Notes under the pieces: model-generated | The model's input: only the letters and a program-made list of their open reading frames with translations | Databases searched by the model: none | What the model was told of the DNA's origin: nothing | Shown here: one piece after another, positions 12,592-24,534 of the stretch | How the letters are laid out: every line of letters begins with the position of its first letter | Numbering within the stretch: the first letter of the stretch is position 1 | Source: Hysterangium stoloniferum | Lineage: Eukaryota > Basidiomycota > Agaricomycetes > Hysterangiales > Hysterangiaceae | DNA length: 64,000 nt | Direction: 5' to 3' | NCBI GenBank assembly: GCA_015178975.1 | Contig: WHVD01000131.1 | Coordinates: forward strand, 1-64,000 | Made by a program: the position numbers and the translations under genes

Positions 12592-13133
12592 GAAATAAAG
12601 CATCTTTCAGGAGCTGAGTATATTCTGAAAGAGTTTAGTAGTTTGAAACATTAAGACTTTTAAAAAGCATATCCTTTTAAATGGTCCATTTCATGCATGT
12701 GTATGTCATTGACACCTCTGAATACATACATATTACATTGGAATGGATCTGTCAATCTGAACAGATTTCTACTTGATTCAACATACCTGGAATATATAGG
12801 TGGTGGCTTCACTTAATAAAGAAAATCATGGATGAAAAATCTCCAATGACATCTCACATATTTTACTGGGACATAACTACAGTTTAGCATTTAAAAAACA
12901 AAGTACCAACAAAAGTATTAGCAAGTATTTATATAACTTGGAAAACTATATACAATAGGTTCTATTAATTGACTCTGAATTGTTTAGGATGTAACATGGA
13001 GAATTATTTCTCAAGGTTGGTGGTTAACAATACAATAGTCTCAGAATAGATACCACTATTTAAAGATGAAGTTTTGTAGCAATATTGCTTTATTAGTAAA
13101 CATTTGATATTATAATGATTACAGATAACCTCC
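12592..13133 (+). repeat. MITE-like repeat R2, copy a (left end missing)
   Basis: AT-rich non-coding repeat, matching 19688-21095 in inverted orientation over more than 500 bp (shared blocks such as CTTTCAGGAGCTGA, TAGTAAACATTTGATA, CTATTTAAAGATGAAG). Its right end, ATAACCTCC, is followed by TTA and then integrase sequence of E, so it is inserted in E. The left terminal part seen in copy b is missing. Confidence 0.75.
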
Positions 13134-13360
13134 TTAGGAGGTAGGATTTTGTATTTATCTGCAGATCATTGATAAAGTTCCTGAGTGGAAGAAATGGCTT
13201 TCCAAAGTTCCTGATGTACATAACTCATTGAGATCCATAATGAATTCTTGAGCATGGCAAATGCAAGGTCTCATTTGGGATGGATAGCAAGATTAGAGTT
13301 GTAGCCTTTGTTGGCAAAGAAGGTGAGATGCCAGTGGCAGCATTCAGGTAGTTGTTGTAT

Positions 13361-14840
13361 GGAGGATAGTCATATTTATTGAATAGACAAAATGTTCTGA
13401 AAAAGTCCTCATATTTTTAAGTGAGAGTGAGACTATTTCCTCTGGCTATGCCTACATGTTTTAGGAGTTTATATTTCATTACCCCTTCCTTATCCCAAAA
13501 TTTCATCTTTAAGACTTGTATGCTCTTTTAAAATATGTACAAATGTCATGGTTTAACAAGATTATCTGGGTTGTTACCTGATATTTGGGATAAAATGCAT
13601 TCTCTAGTATCTCTGTGACCTTTAAAATATCCACAAATGTCATGATTAAACAAGATTATTTGGGTTATGATTTAATATTTGGGATAAGATGCATTCTCTT
13701 GTGTATATTCAAACTTTCAAATATAGTTCATATAGTTTTAATTTATTTAATTTCGAAACTTAACCAGAACTATCTGGCCAACCAATCCATGTTGTGGAAT
13801 TTATCCCCAAAAGGATAATCTACATATGTGTTACGACCGGACAATCCCGCCGGACTCCGGGCACTAACCCGTACGCCCCCACGCGCTACAAGCACCAATC
13901 GTCTGTTTATAGGATTTCCCGCCCGGACTCCGTTATGTCAAGACTCGTTACGTTTCGACCTCATTATGATACATATCAGTCACCAGACTTCCCCCGGACT
14001 CCGTCTCTGTCTATGTCCGTCTTCGTCCCACGCATCAGTCACCGGTCCCCGCTTAAGAATCCCGTTACCGCTCTAATCGAGCCCCGTTCCCGTTTTAGTC
14101 AAATGACCTGTCACGATTTAGGACTCCGCTCCCGCTCCGTTTCCCGTTATGGGTTATGCTTTGTCACGATTCGGACTCTGCTCCGTTCCGTTCCGTTCCT
14201 AACACCAATTTGGTGTTTACTATTCCCGTTTCATGTTTTGTTAGTTCGTTTCGCCATTACTGGATTTGGTATGTCATTCACTCCATGGTCTATATAAACT
14301 GGCAGATGTTGTACATACAATCCAGTCATAAAATTAGCTTAGATTCCCCCCAGTAATCTAATAATATTTTCCGCTCTAAACCTTACTCGATTCACATCGC
14401 TCGCACTAGTCGGAGCCCACGGGCTCCGGCGCATCTATCTCTCTCAACCAACTCGACTCACGACCCACGACCTCCGACTTACGACCCACGACCCGACTTA
14501 CGACCTACGACCCACGAACCCCGCCCAGACTCCCCGGGATCCCCGTCCATCCGTTTGAAATTGGACAACACGATCTAGCGAGGGCGCAGCCTATAAGCTG
14601 AAGCCAAGTCCTACCGGATATCCCGTGGGTTTCTCCGGAAACCCGGCCTGTGTGTGTATCCTAACAATATGTTTGTTTGACTAATGTTTGTCAGATACAA
14701 GATAAATATAAATATTTCCTTATTCTCCACAGAATCACCTGATAGACTGAAGTTGATTAAATATTAATTCTACAGCAAACAATATAAATATATATATACT
14801 TGAGTGGATAAATAACTTTTAAATTTTTGGGTTATCCTCC
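13361..14840 (+). repeat. MITE-like repeat R3, copy a (holds an LTR3)
   Basis: Terminal inverted repeats GGAGGATA...TATCCTCC, flanked by TAT on both sides (13358-13360, 14841-14843), interrupting the integrase codons of E. About 637 bp without the nested LTR at 13829-14666. Non-coding and AT-rich. The inverted copy at 16110-16668 has the same ends and a TTA duplication. The 3-bp duplications and short inverted ends fit a PIF/Harbinger-type non-autonomous DNA transposon; the family assignment is inference. Confidence 0.75.
13829..14666 (+). repeat. Solo LTR, family 3, inside R3a
   Basis: 838 bp, TGTTACGACCGGACAATC to TGTATCCTAACA, with target duplication ATATG (13824-13828, 14667-14671). Contains TATATAAAC near 14290 as a likely TATA element and the conserved stem-loop block at 14561-14613. 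CpG-rich compared with its surroundings, so a recent insertion. Confidence 0.93.
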
Positions 14841-15196
14841 TATGCAAATTCCACAAGTGGAAGAAGGGATTTTCAGTTGTCCTGTTGATAGTTGCAATAA
14901 ATGTGGAGATATTGTTCCAATGTTTGGTTGACACATTCCATTTGTCCATCACCTTCCATGTGATATCCAGAAGTGAAGTGCCAATTCATGTTGAGAGCTT
15001 TTCTGAGGGACTTGAAGAAGTGGGAAATGAACCTGATGTGTGCCATAACTGTCAGGGCTCATATATTTTATTTTATTTTATTTTGTTTTGTTTATTTGTC
15101 ATGCATCACATGTGTGCATCACATGTCACAGTGTGCATGTGATATCATGCATGATTGTTTGTGGCCACACAATGTCAATCACATTTCAATCATGTG

Positions 15197-16012
15197 TGTT
15201 ACGACCGGAAATCCCGCCGGACTCTGGGCACTAACTCATATGCACCTGCACCCTATATGCACCCATTATCAGTTTACCGGAATTCCCACTGGACTCCGTA
15301 CATTAGACTTGTCTATGTTCAACTTTGTTACGTTGTGTTGCAGTCACCAGAAAACCCACTGGACTCCATCTCTGTCTATTTCTGACCTCGTCCTGCATGT
15401 CAGTCACTGGACCCTGCTCAGAAAACCTATCACCCCTCTAACAGAGCCCCATTCCCATTTTAGTCAAATGACCTGTCACAGTTCGGACTCCGCTCCCGCT
15501 CCGTTTCCCATTATGGTTTATGATTTGTCACTATTCGGACTCCGCTCCATTCCGTACCATTCCTAACATCAATTTGGTGTTTACTATTCCCATTTTATGT
15601 TTTGCTCATTTCGTTTCATTATTACTGGATTTGGTATGACATTCACTCCACGGTCTATTTAAACTGGCAGATGTTGTACATACAATCCAGTCAGAAAATT
15701 GGCTTAGATTCCCCCCAGTAATCTAATACATTTTCCGCTCTAAACTCCTACTTGAATTACACCACTCACAACTAGTCGGAGCCCACGGGCTCCAGCGCAT
15801 CTATCTCTCTCACCAATCTTGACTCACAACCCCTGACCTCCGACCTCCGACCCCTCGACCCACGACCCCCGCCCGGACTCCCCGGGATTCCTGTCTGCCT
15901 GTCTGAAATTGGACAACACAATCTAGCGAGGGTGCAGCCTATAAGCTGAAGCCAAGTCCTACCAGATATTCCACAGGTTTCTCTGGAGACCCGCCCTGTA
16001 CATATCCTAACA
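15197..16012 (+). repeat. Solo LTR, family 3, inside LTR6
   Basis: 816 bp, TGTTACGACCGGAAATCC to ATATCCTAACA, with target duplication ATGTG (15192-15196, 16013-16017). Conserved stem-loop block at 15909-15961. Third level of nesting: E, then LTR6, then this LTR. Confidence 0.92.
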
Positions 16013-16109
16013 ATGTGACATACACATATCAAATGTAAAACTTAACTTTATTTTACTTTTCTTCTAAGGTTTAAACCTTCAATAAGAACTTTATTTAGTT
16101 TTCCCTTTA

Positions 16110-16668
16110 GGAGGATAACCCAAAACTTTAAAAGTTATTTATCCACTAAAGTGTATATATTTATATTGTTTGTTGTAAGATTAATATTTAAGCAAATTCA
16201 GTCTATCAGATGACATTCTGGAGAATAAGGAAATATTAATATTTATCCTATATTTGACAAAATTGAGTCAAACAATCATCTGTAGATTATTCTTTTGGAA
16301 TAAATTGCACAATGGGGATTGGTACCCCAGATAGTTCTGGTTAACTCTCTAAACCAACTAAATTTAAATTATATGAAATATATTTGAAAGTTTGCTTATA
16401 TACAAGGGAATATATCATAACCCAAAGATTAAGTCATAACCCAAATAATCTTGTTTAACCCAAATAATCTAGGTTAACCCAAATAATTGTGTAACTATGT
16501 CATTTGTGTGTATTTTAAAAGGGCATGCATATTTTAAAGATGAAATTTCAGGTAATTAAATATAAACTCATAGAATAAGTTGTCATGGCCAGAGGAAGTA
16601 GTCTCACTTAAAAAGATGAGGAATATTCAGTAAAATTTTGTATATTCAATAAAGTGCGACCATCCTCC
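16110..16668 (-). repeat. MITE-like repeat R3, copy b
   Basis: 559 bp in inverted orientation to copy a, with ends GGAGGATAACC and CATCCTCC and target duplication TTA (16107-16109, 16669-16671). AT-rich, non-coding, with several AACCCAAATAATC-like short repeats near 16435-16490. It sits in LTR6. The clean TTA duplication is the best evidence that R3 moves as a DNA transposon. Confidence 0.8.
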
Positions 16669-16845
16669 TTAGTATAAATACCCTAAGATGTACATAGTTA
16701 GACCCCAGTTTCAATCTCTTAGGATTTCCACTAAATACAAGTGTGATATTCTTAAGTCATTGGAACTTCTATTCTCCTACTCCTTATCTTGCTCTCTCCC
16801 TTGTTTCTTTTTGTGTTTGGTTGCCTTGTTAGTGTTGCCCTAACA

Positions 16846-18932
16846 ATAACATTGTGTTTGGACAATATGTGAATAATGAATAATTCTGCTAGTTGCAAAG
16901 ACATGATAGTATCATGAGTGGGTATGAAAATTCCTTGTTTTGAAAATCAGTCTACAATGAGGATGGATGTATATCACTGTGATTTAGAGGGTAAGCAAGT
17001 GGTGCATGATTTACAGTACTGACCGATGAAATCTTGGAGATTGGGTGAAGTATATTCCCATTGGATTAATACAAGAGTCTTGTTAATACCCAAATTTCCA
17101 GAGACTGGGTGATTGTGTTTGTAATGAAGTGTGCAGAGTTGAAGATCATCAGGATCTGGAATGTGGATACATCTGTTGAGTTGGTAAAACCTTGAGCATC
17201 TTGAGACCACTGGGGTTGATCAGGATCTTCAGGAACATCCAGGTGTGGTTTCTGAACAGGATCAGAAGAGAGTGCAGATGGGATATCTTGATGTACATAT
17301 GTAGCTTTTCAATGTTCATGCCAATAATACTATGGAAGATACAATTAATGAAGTGGGTAGCTCAAATAGATGTGGGAAGTTGCTGAGTTGAAAACACTGG
17401 TTTAAAATTGTGTGGGTTTATAACAGCACAGTTGCCTTCCCCCTCTTTAAGATAGACATCCCATCATCAAGTCATGGTTTTCCACCAAGAGATCCAGGTC
17501 AGAACTGGAGAATCATATTGAAAGGAGAGAGAAATTCAGACCAGTGGGCTTGCCACTAGGTCAGAAGTTTAGTGGTCAAAAAATATTCCGAATTCTTGTG
17601 ATCAGTAACAACATCAATTGGAAGTCCAGAACCTTCAAGGTAGTCCTGTCAATGCTTGAAAGCCTTGAAATTGCCAGAAGTTCCTTGTCATGAACATCAT
17701 AATCATAATTGAGTTTGGAAACTGAAAGTGTCCAAGAAAGAAATGTGACCAGGTGAATTTCTCCATTGGAATCCTGAATGGAGAGAATATCAGCAATTGC
17801 ATAGTCAGAAGCATTGGTTTCTATAATGACCAGCACATTGGGTTTCCAATGAGATAGAATTGGAGCAGAAGTGAAGGCATCCTTCAAAGTTTGAAACATG
17901 GAACAGCATTTGTTATTGAAAACCCACAGGTTGTCTTGTGAGTAAGATGTGTGAGAGGTATTGTAATATCTGAAAAGTTCCAAATAAATTGTAAGTAGAA
18001 ATTCACAAAGCCAAGCAATGATTTAGTATCCTTGACTTTCTGGGGTTCAGGCCAATCATGGACAACTTGAATCTTGGCTTCATGCATGCAAGGGCCATCA
18101 GGCCCTATAATAAAACCCAAGTATTCAATAGAATCCATATTGAAGGAACATTTTTTCTGATCAGCAAAGAGACTGTTTTTTTCAGAGTCTTCAGAAAACC
18201 TCATGGAGTTGTTCATTGTGAAGTGCAGGATCTTCATAAAATCCCAAAATGTTGTCCAAATGAATGATAATACATATGTCAAGCATTTCAGAAAATATAT
18301 GTTAACAAAATGTTGAAAAGTAGCAGAGGCATTGGCAAGGTCAAATGGCATAACCAACCATTCAAAAGATCCATAGCATGTACAGAAGACAGTCTTCCAC
18401 TCATTACCCTCAGCAATTTGTAACAAGTTATAGGTGTGTTTAAGGTCTATTTTGGTATAAATTCAGGCTTTTCATGGGGCACAAGTAAATCCATGATGAG
18501 CAGGAGTGGATATTTGTCTGACCATGTTATGGAATTTAGGCCTCAGAAATCAACACAGAGGGGAAGGGATCCATCCTTCTTTTTGACAAAGAGGACAGGT
18601 GCTCTGAAAGGAGACTCGGAGGGCCAGATAAAATGTATCAACAAATGTTTGTCCAGGAACTCTCAGATAGATGAAAGTTCTGATTGGGACACAGAATAAA
18701 TAGGCCCTGAGGGAGGGTCTGAACCAGGCTCAATATCAATTTTTAAGTCATAGTGCAAGCTGGTCAGCTTTTTGCTTACTCAAAATATCCACAAAATCAT
18801 GATATTTTTCAGGGACTCCTTCCAGATTGGTATTTAGCTCAGATAATTCTGGAGATGCAAAACATCCAGATGTTTCATCAGATTGTAGGCTGATTGAAAA
18901 ACAGTGAGAACCATCCACTTTACTTGCCCAAG
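16846..18932 (-). pseudogene. Element E pol core (RT-RNase H-IN part)
   Basis: Minus-strand remnant parallel to positions 1-2190 of element A. RT with the FEWLVMPF motif, RNase H with VVTDHKN-like and SKLNYDYDVHDKELLA stretches, and the integrase zinc-binding part near 16980-17200 (HKHNHPVSGNLGINKT). The rest of integrase is split by the insertions at 13361-16845. Fossil with many breaks. Confidence 0.75.
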
Positions 18933-19445
18933 TGTAAAGAGTTGTGGAAGTTCTAACTGTTCTATATATGAAGAATATTGACCATTTAGGTATGACATGA
19001 CAATGTATTGACTATCTAAGTCAAATACAGATTGAAATGTGTATTGACTGTCTAAGTTCAATACAACTGAAAGGACTAGTTATCTTAAGTACTGAATAGA
19101 TAGCTAAGATGACTGGAAGGAGAATCGACCTTACAGTACAATTCTGGGCGACTGCTCTAATGATTAGGGAAGTAATAAGAGAGTCGAGCAAGGGCAGAGT
19201 AGTGTGGCAACTTGCAGGACACTAAATGGGTGTCTGGGCAAGTTGTGGTTATGGGGTAAAAAGTGTCTGTTTCTTTTGGTGCCGAGTGTGCCCACAGGTA
19301 TACACAGGGCTTTGAACTAATGAAACAATGCAATAGTCAAAGAATGTAAAGGATAGGAAAAGATGAATAAAATATGTAAAATATAAATGAAAATGAAAGA
19401 AGTATTTTACTGCAGTGAAACTGTGGTAAAAGCATACCCCTCACA
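18933..19445 (+). repeat. Solo LTR-like repeat family 5, copy 2
   Basis: 513 bp, TGTAAAGAGTTGTGG to ACCCCTCACA, with a perfect 5-bp duplication CCAAG (18928-18932, 19446-19450). This copy shows best that family 5 inserts like an LTR element. It lies within E, between pol and the gag tail. Confidence 0.82.
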
Positions 19446-19687
19446 CCAAGTCAATACAACCCTCTGTCCATGTGGAATCTGGAGGGTTGCTTACTCTGTT
19501 TTTGACTCTGTGATGGGTTTCTCCTTTGACATAGTTGCCATGGAGGTAGTTGCTGCTCAAGCCTTGGAAGAATTTTCCTTGACAGTGCATTCAGAAACCT
19601 TGTGTCTGCCTTTTCCACAGAATAGACAAAGGTCATTATCCATGTGTCATTGTTTCTCCTTGGATGTGAGTTTACCATTGGAACCTA

Positions 19688-21095
19688 GGAGGTTCTCTGT
19701 CCTCATGTTACAACCATGTCACAACCCTGTCACAAGCGGACAGTCCCTGAGGATACTACCATTTCAAGTTATTGCTCAAGTTATCACATCGGCAACCATC
19801 AGTAACCTGACACTGACATATACCCTCATGGTGACCAAACCCCGTTTACACCCCTGTCAAGTTATACTTGTACTATCTGGTTATGCTTTGATATGTCCCC
19901 TTTTTATTATGATGATCTGTTCTACTCTATGTTTCACATATGCCTGTATATACTTGTAGCCGTGGACTATTCCCTTGTCTCGTAATCCTGCTCTCAGCCA
20001 ATCATGGCTTCCAATCTTATCGTAACCTTCTGGTTTCTAGTCAAGTCTATTTGTCAAATAGTATTTCCACTTTTCCCTTAGTAGTTTCTAGATGCTGATA
20101 ACTTGTATATAAACCCACTGTATGTAAATGTAGTTACTAGGTAATCACAATATTGACTCAGAACACTTGTACACATCTCTCATAGTTTTGCTCTAAGTAT
20201 TCCGCTCCCCACCTTTGCTTGCACTTGCTCACTCTCAGTCCCTGACCCCTCAACCTGACTCTCAACTTATCCTTCGGTTCCCGATTGGTAACTCACCATT
20301 GGGTACTAGATAGGACTAAGTCTTCACCCACCCAAAATTTAAGGACACATGACAGTAACTTGCGAGGGTGCAGCATATAAGCTGAAGCCAAGTCCTTCCA
20401 TTCAGCCCCTGTCGATTTACCAACTTCAGTCAGTTTTCTGTTCTTAACACCTCATTAGACTATCAAATGTTTACTAATAAATATTATATTATTACAAAAC
20501 TTCATCTTTAAATAGTGGTATCTATTCTGAGACTATTATATTGTTAACCACCAACTATGAAAAACAATTCTCCATATTTCATCCTATACAATTCAGAGTC
20601 AATTAATAGAACCCATTGTATATGGTTTTCCAAGTTATGTAAATACTTGCTAATACTTTTGTTGGTACTTTGCTTTTTAAAAGCTAAACTGTAGTTATTT
20701 TCTAGTAAAGTATATGAGATATCATTGGAGGTTTTTCATCCTATGGCTTTCTTTATTAAGTAAAACCACCTATATATTCTCGGTTTGTCAAATCAAGTAG
20801 AGATCTGTTCAGATTGACAGACCCATTCCAATGTAATACATCTATATTCAGAGATGTCAATGATATACATATGCATGAAATGGACCATTTAAAAGGACAT
20901 GCTTTTTAAAAGGCTTGATATTTTAATCTACTAAACTCTTTCATAATATATTCAGCTCCTGAAAGATACTTTGTTTCATAATATACAAATAAGTTTTAAA
21001 CTATCCAAAAGTTTGAAAAACCAAATTATGTTTGAATGACCTTTAGAGTATATAAAAATTTGATGCACTTAATACATAGTTTTCAGATATCATCC
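19688..21095 (-). repeat. MITE-like repeat R2, copy b (holds an LTR2)
   Basis: Ends GGAGGTTCTCTG and ATATCATCC, flanked by CTA and TTA (a 3-bp duplication with one change), interrupting gag of E. About 659 bp without the nested LTR at 19706-20449. Matches 12592-13133 in reverse. The GGAGG/GGATG ends and 3-bp flanks resemble R3, though the interiors differ. Confidence 0.72.
19706..20449 (+). repeat. Solo LTR, family 2, inside R2b
   Basis: 744 bp, TGTTACAACCATGTC to GTTCTTAACA, with target duplication CCTCA (19701-19705, 20450-20454). Conserved stem-loop block at 20341-20399. The sequence outside the LTR lines up without a gap with R2 copy a, confirming a clean insertion. Confidence 0.92.
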
Positions 21096-22465
21096 TTATA
21101 TGTTGGGTTTTATAGATGTCAACTGTCTGCCTTTATTGCTATTTGCAGACTCCCTGTTGTTCATCTCATCAAAACTTGATTTACCAGTATTATTCTTGCA
21201 AGAATTGTTGGAGTCATTGCCAGAGATATTACCAGAAAACTTGCTATTTAATGCCCCATTGTTTAAGAGTGTTCCATCAGATTTTCTTGGGAAATTTCTG
21301 CACAATGTTCCCAATAAGTGGCATTATATTTCTGAGCTTTTATCTGCATAAGTTGGAGAGTCTCCAACCTTCCTTCTTTGCAGATATCACCTTTAAGGTG
21401 AGATGGAAGACCCATATAAAAATGGTGTCTGAGGGCAGAATCATCCCAACCAACAGTGTGTAGCAAGAGTGTTGAACTTAACAAGATAATTGGAAACTCA
21501 TTTATTGTCCTTAAACTTGAGTTTCATAAGTTTGTTTCCATATGTACAGATTGATCAACAGGTCCAAAATTTGTTTCCAGTTCTTCAATGAATGCATTCC
21601 AATGATCAAGCCAAGCAGGTGCTTCCTCAGATAATCTGGAAAGTCTGGGTTTGAACCAATCCTGCATGGAATCTTTGAGATAAGAAAGTGCAAAGTTGAT
21701 TTTTCAACTGTCGGTTTTAAATGTGGAAGGTCTGTCATGGAAACAAAAATGGCATTGAAGGAGGAACTTCTCCAATTTCTTTGGATCTTTGCTGGAAAAT
21801 GGTTTGGGTTCTTTGACATTTGTGCAAGATGGCTCTCTGTCCTTGAAGTTATCATTGGCCACTTTCAGATATTCCGAGATGTTTATGAGAGACTTGAAGG
21901 GGAGCAAGATCAGATCTTTGGTGGGTTGTTGAAAGGTTGTGGTGTCAACCTCACTCAGTGAATAACAGACAGGACAAAGTTCTCGTCTTTTGTAGATGGT
22001 GGGTAGGAGTATGTACAGTGTAGTGTAGATCTTCGGAAGTGTTAATATATATGTGGTCAACAATAACGGTGGTGGCTTTTAATGTGTGAACAGAACAGGG
22101 GTTAAAAGAACAATAATGGAATAGGAAACGAGGGGAAGACTTGGGGTGGGACGGTGAGTCAATGTATCTTGAGTGGATCAGTAGGACATCAAGGGGACAA
22201 TTGAAGCTGCACAGTAGAGACAATGAATCTCGATCAGATCAGCAGCACAAAGGGGCGTGACCAATAGATGATGGTGAGGTGATTGTTGATGGGATCTGTG
22301 TGGTAAGACGGTCAGGATTACAGTTGTTCTGGGGGTTTGATGGGAGAATCTGGGGTTCCCCACTGTCCTCAGGATCCTCAGGAACATTGGAAACTTCAAT
22401 GAAATGACTTTCAGAACCTGATGTAATGGGCTGAGCTGGAGTGTTAGGCTGGGTGGTATAAAGTT

Positions 22466-22694
22466 GAATTGTACTACAAATTGAGATCACAATAAGACAG
22501 ATTAAGATAGGACTTCCCAAATTAGGAACATAACTTGTCAACAGAGAAGTTACCAAATACAGAACAAGGACAAAGTTCAGAGTGTCCAGGAATTGATGGG
22601 TTTCTGGAGGTGAGGATTATATTGGAATATTGAAAATAGCCAGGGATGGAAGATTATGTTGGAAGATTGAAATATCTGAGAATGGATCATAACA
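22466..22694 (-). repeat. Element E 5' LTR remnant (family 1)
   Basis: Matches the outer part of the family-1 LTR on the minus strand and ends at GGATCATAACA, the complement of TGTTATGATCC. Only about 230 bp can be aligned. It marks the right end of E. Confidence 0.65.
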
Positions 22695-22942
22695 ATACAG
22701 TACCAATCCCCTACTGGGGGAGCAGGCTGGCCACACAGCCACCCAACTGATATCTTTTCTGGCCAGCACTTATTCAGTTTACTAATGCAACATCATGAGC
22801 AATTGTGGCTAATCAATCAACTAGGTAAAATCTATGACCGGTACTTAGGCAGGTAAGTCTTGATTGCAAGTATATTTTGAAGTAATCAATGATACACAGG
22901 TGGGAGATATACATATGTTAGATTTTTGGGTAAAGTGAGCAG
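22695..22942. other. Unassigned DNA
   Basis: AT-rich stretch between E and the solo LTR at 22943. No coding frame, repeat partner or RNA gene was recognised. Confidence 0.4.
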
Positions 22943-23736
22943 TGTTAGGATACGTACAGGGCGGGTCTCCGGAGAAACCCGCGGAATATCCGGTAGGACT
23001 TGGCTTCAGCTTATAGGCTGCACCCTCGCTAGAATGTGTCATCGGGAATCCCAGGGAGTCTGGGTGGGGGTCGTGGGTCGTGAGTCGTAAGTCGGAGGTC
23101 GTGGGTCGTGAGTCGAGACTGGTGAGAGAGATAGATACCCTGGAGCCTGTGGGCTCCAACTAGTGCGAGCGGTGTGAATCAAGTAGGGTTTTAGAGTGGA
23201 AAATGTATTAGATTACTGGGGAGAATCTAAGCCGATTTTCTGACTGGATTGTATGTACAACATCTGCCAGTTTAAGTAGACCATGGAGTAAATGTCATAC
23301 TGAATCCAGTAATAATGAAACGAAATGAGCAAAACATAAAATGGGAATAGTAAACACCAAATTGATGTTAGGAATGGGACGGAATGGAGCGGAGTCCGAA
23401 TAGTGACAAATCATAAACCATAATGGGAAACGGAGCGGGAGCGGAGTCCGAATTGTGACAGGTCATTTGACTAAAATGGGAATGGGGCTCTGTTAGAGGG
23501 ATGATGGGTTTTCTGAGCAGGGTCCAGTGACTGACATGCGGGATGAGGTCAGACATAGACAGAATGGAGTCCGGTGGGTTTTCCAGTGACTGAAACACAA
23601 CGTAACGAAGACGAACATAGACAAGGCTGATGTATGGAGTCCGGCAGGAATTCCGGTAAACTGATAATGGGTGCGTCTAGGGTGCGGGTGCGTATAAGTT
23701 AGTGCCTGGAGTCTGGCGGGAATTCCAGTCGTAACA
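22943..23736 (-). repeat. Solo LTR, family 3, minus orientation
   Basis: 794 bp, reading TGTTACGACTGGAATTCC to GTATCCTAACA on the minus strand, with target duplication AGCAG (22938-22942, 23737-23741). The conserved stem-loop block is at about 22996-23040; its outer pairing is weaker than in other copies. Confidence 0.9.
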
Positions 23737-24534
23737 AGCAGTCAGAGTGATATAGTGACTGGGGTCACTAATACCCACATTCATTACTGCTCTTGTTATT
23801 AGTATATAATCCCTGTAATTACGCATGAGACCCCCCTTGCATTTATACCCCTCCAATATCACTCAGACTGCACTGTGCTTGTTCTCTCATGATTTGCTCA
23901 TATTTTCTCTGAAAAATTAACAATATACAGGGCAAGAGAGGATGGAAGGTGAAAATACTACAGTATGTGTACATGACTGGCATGCAGGTATCCAAGGCCT
24001 TCAGTTAGAATGAACCTCATTTGATGTGATCCATATATGTACACAACTGGCATGTGAGTATCCAAAGCCTTCAGTGAGACACCTGTGTACCTTCAATTTT
24101 TAACCCAATTACTGTAGCTTGCTGCATAGTCCCTTGAGCTCCAACCTAATTAGAATGCATAAGCTATTTTTCTGCAGCCTGCTGAATGGTCCTGCACTTC
24201 CTGGCAGCTAGATGAACCAGATTGTCAAATGTGGAACAACCAACATGTGTTGCTTCCACTGGTGCCATTGGCCTCCAAATCACAATGTTACCTCACTTAG
24301 CACATGCCTAAACATTGTCGACCACAACCAGCTACAGAGTGTACTTAACTAAATGCCATATAACTGTACAGAGTATTTTGTATTTCAATCAATAAGTAGT
24401 TACATTTGAAACCTGTCATGAGATTTATTATTCTGAAGTACTCCACCATCTTGCTAACAGTGAATATTAAACATAATCAATATGAACTGGCAATATTAAG
24501 GATTAGCAGGGAATATGGTGCAGATGGGTAAAAG
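23737..24534. other. Unassigned DNA with a short direct repeat
   Basis: No gene recognised. A stretch near 23790-23870 (TTATTAGTATATAATCCC) has the look of a promoter-bearing LTR scrap, but no ends could be set. Two similar segments near 23965-24005 and 24045-24085 share ACTGGCATG and AGTATCCAA-type blocks, a diverged direct repeat about 80 bp apart. Confidence 0.35.

Larger units (their letters stand above)
15050..16845 (+). repeat. Solo LTR, family 6, opened by two insertions
   Basis: Ends TGTCAGGGCTC and TTGCCCTAACA, flanked by ATAAC on both sides (15045-15049, 16846-16850), interrupting E's integrase. Its own sequence is about 400 bp once the nested LTR3 (15197-16012) and R3b (16110-16668) are set aside. 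The only copy in the window; no coding relative is seen. Confidence 0.75.
19446..22465 (-). pseudogene. Element E gag, split by R2b
   Basis: The gag tail with a zinc-knuckle remnant lies at 19451-19685. The middle and N-terminal parts follow at 21099-22465 (ALRHHFYMGLPSHLKGDICK; EPKPFSSKDPKKLEKFLLQC; LYTTQPNTPAQPI near the start). The order matches element A gag. Fossil with many breaks. Confidence 0.75.
13134..22694 (-). mobile_element. Old gypsy element E (family 1), densely nested
   Basis: Minus-strand family-1 element. From right to left: a 5' LTR remnant (22466-22694), gag (19446-22465), then pol down to the integrase tail at 13134. Later insertions account for nearly half its span: R2b with an LTR2 inside it, LTR5, LTR6 holding LTR3 and R3b, R3a holding another LTR3, and R2a at the left end. 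Each has its own target duplication or a matching copy elsewhere. Far more than ten breaks; CpG-poor, so very old. Confidence 0.85.
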
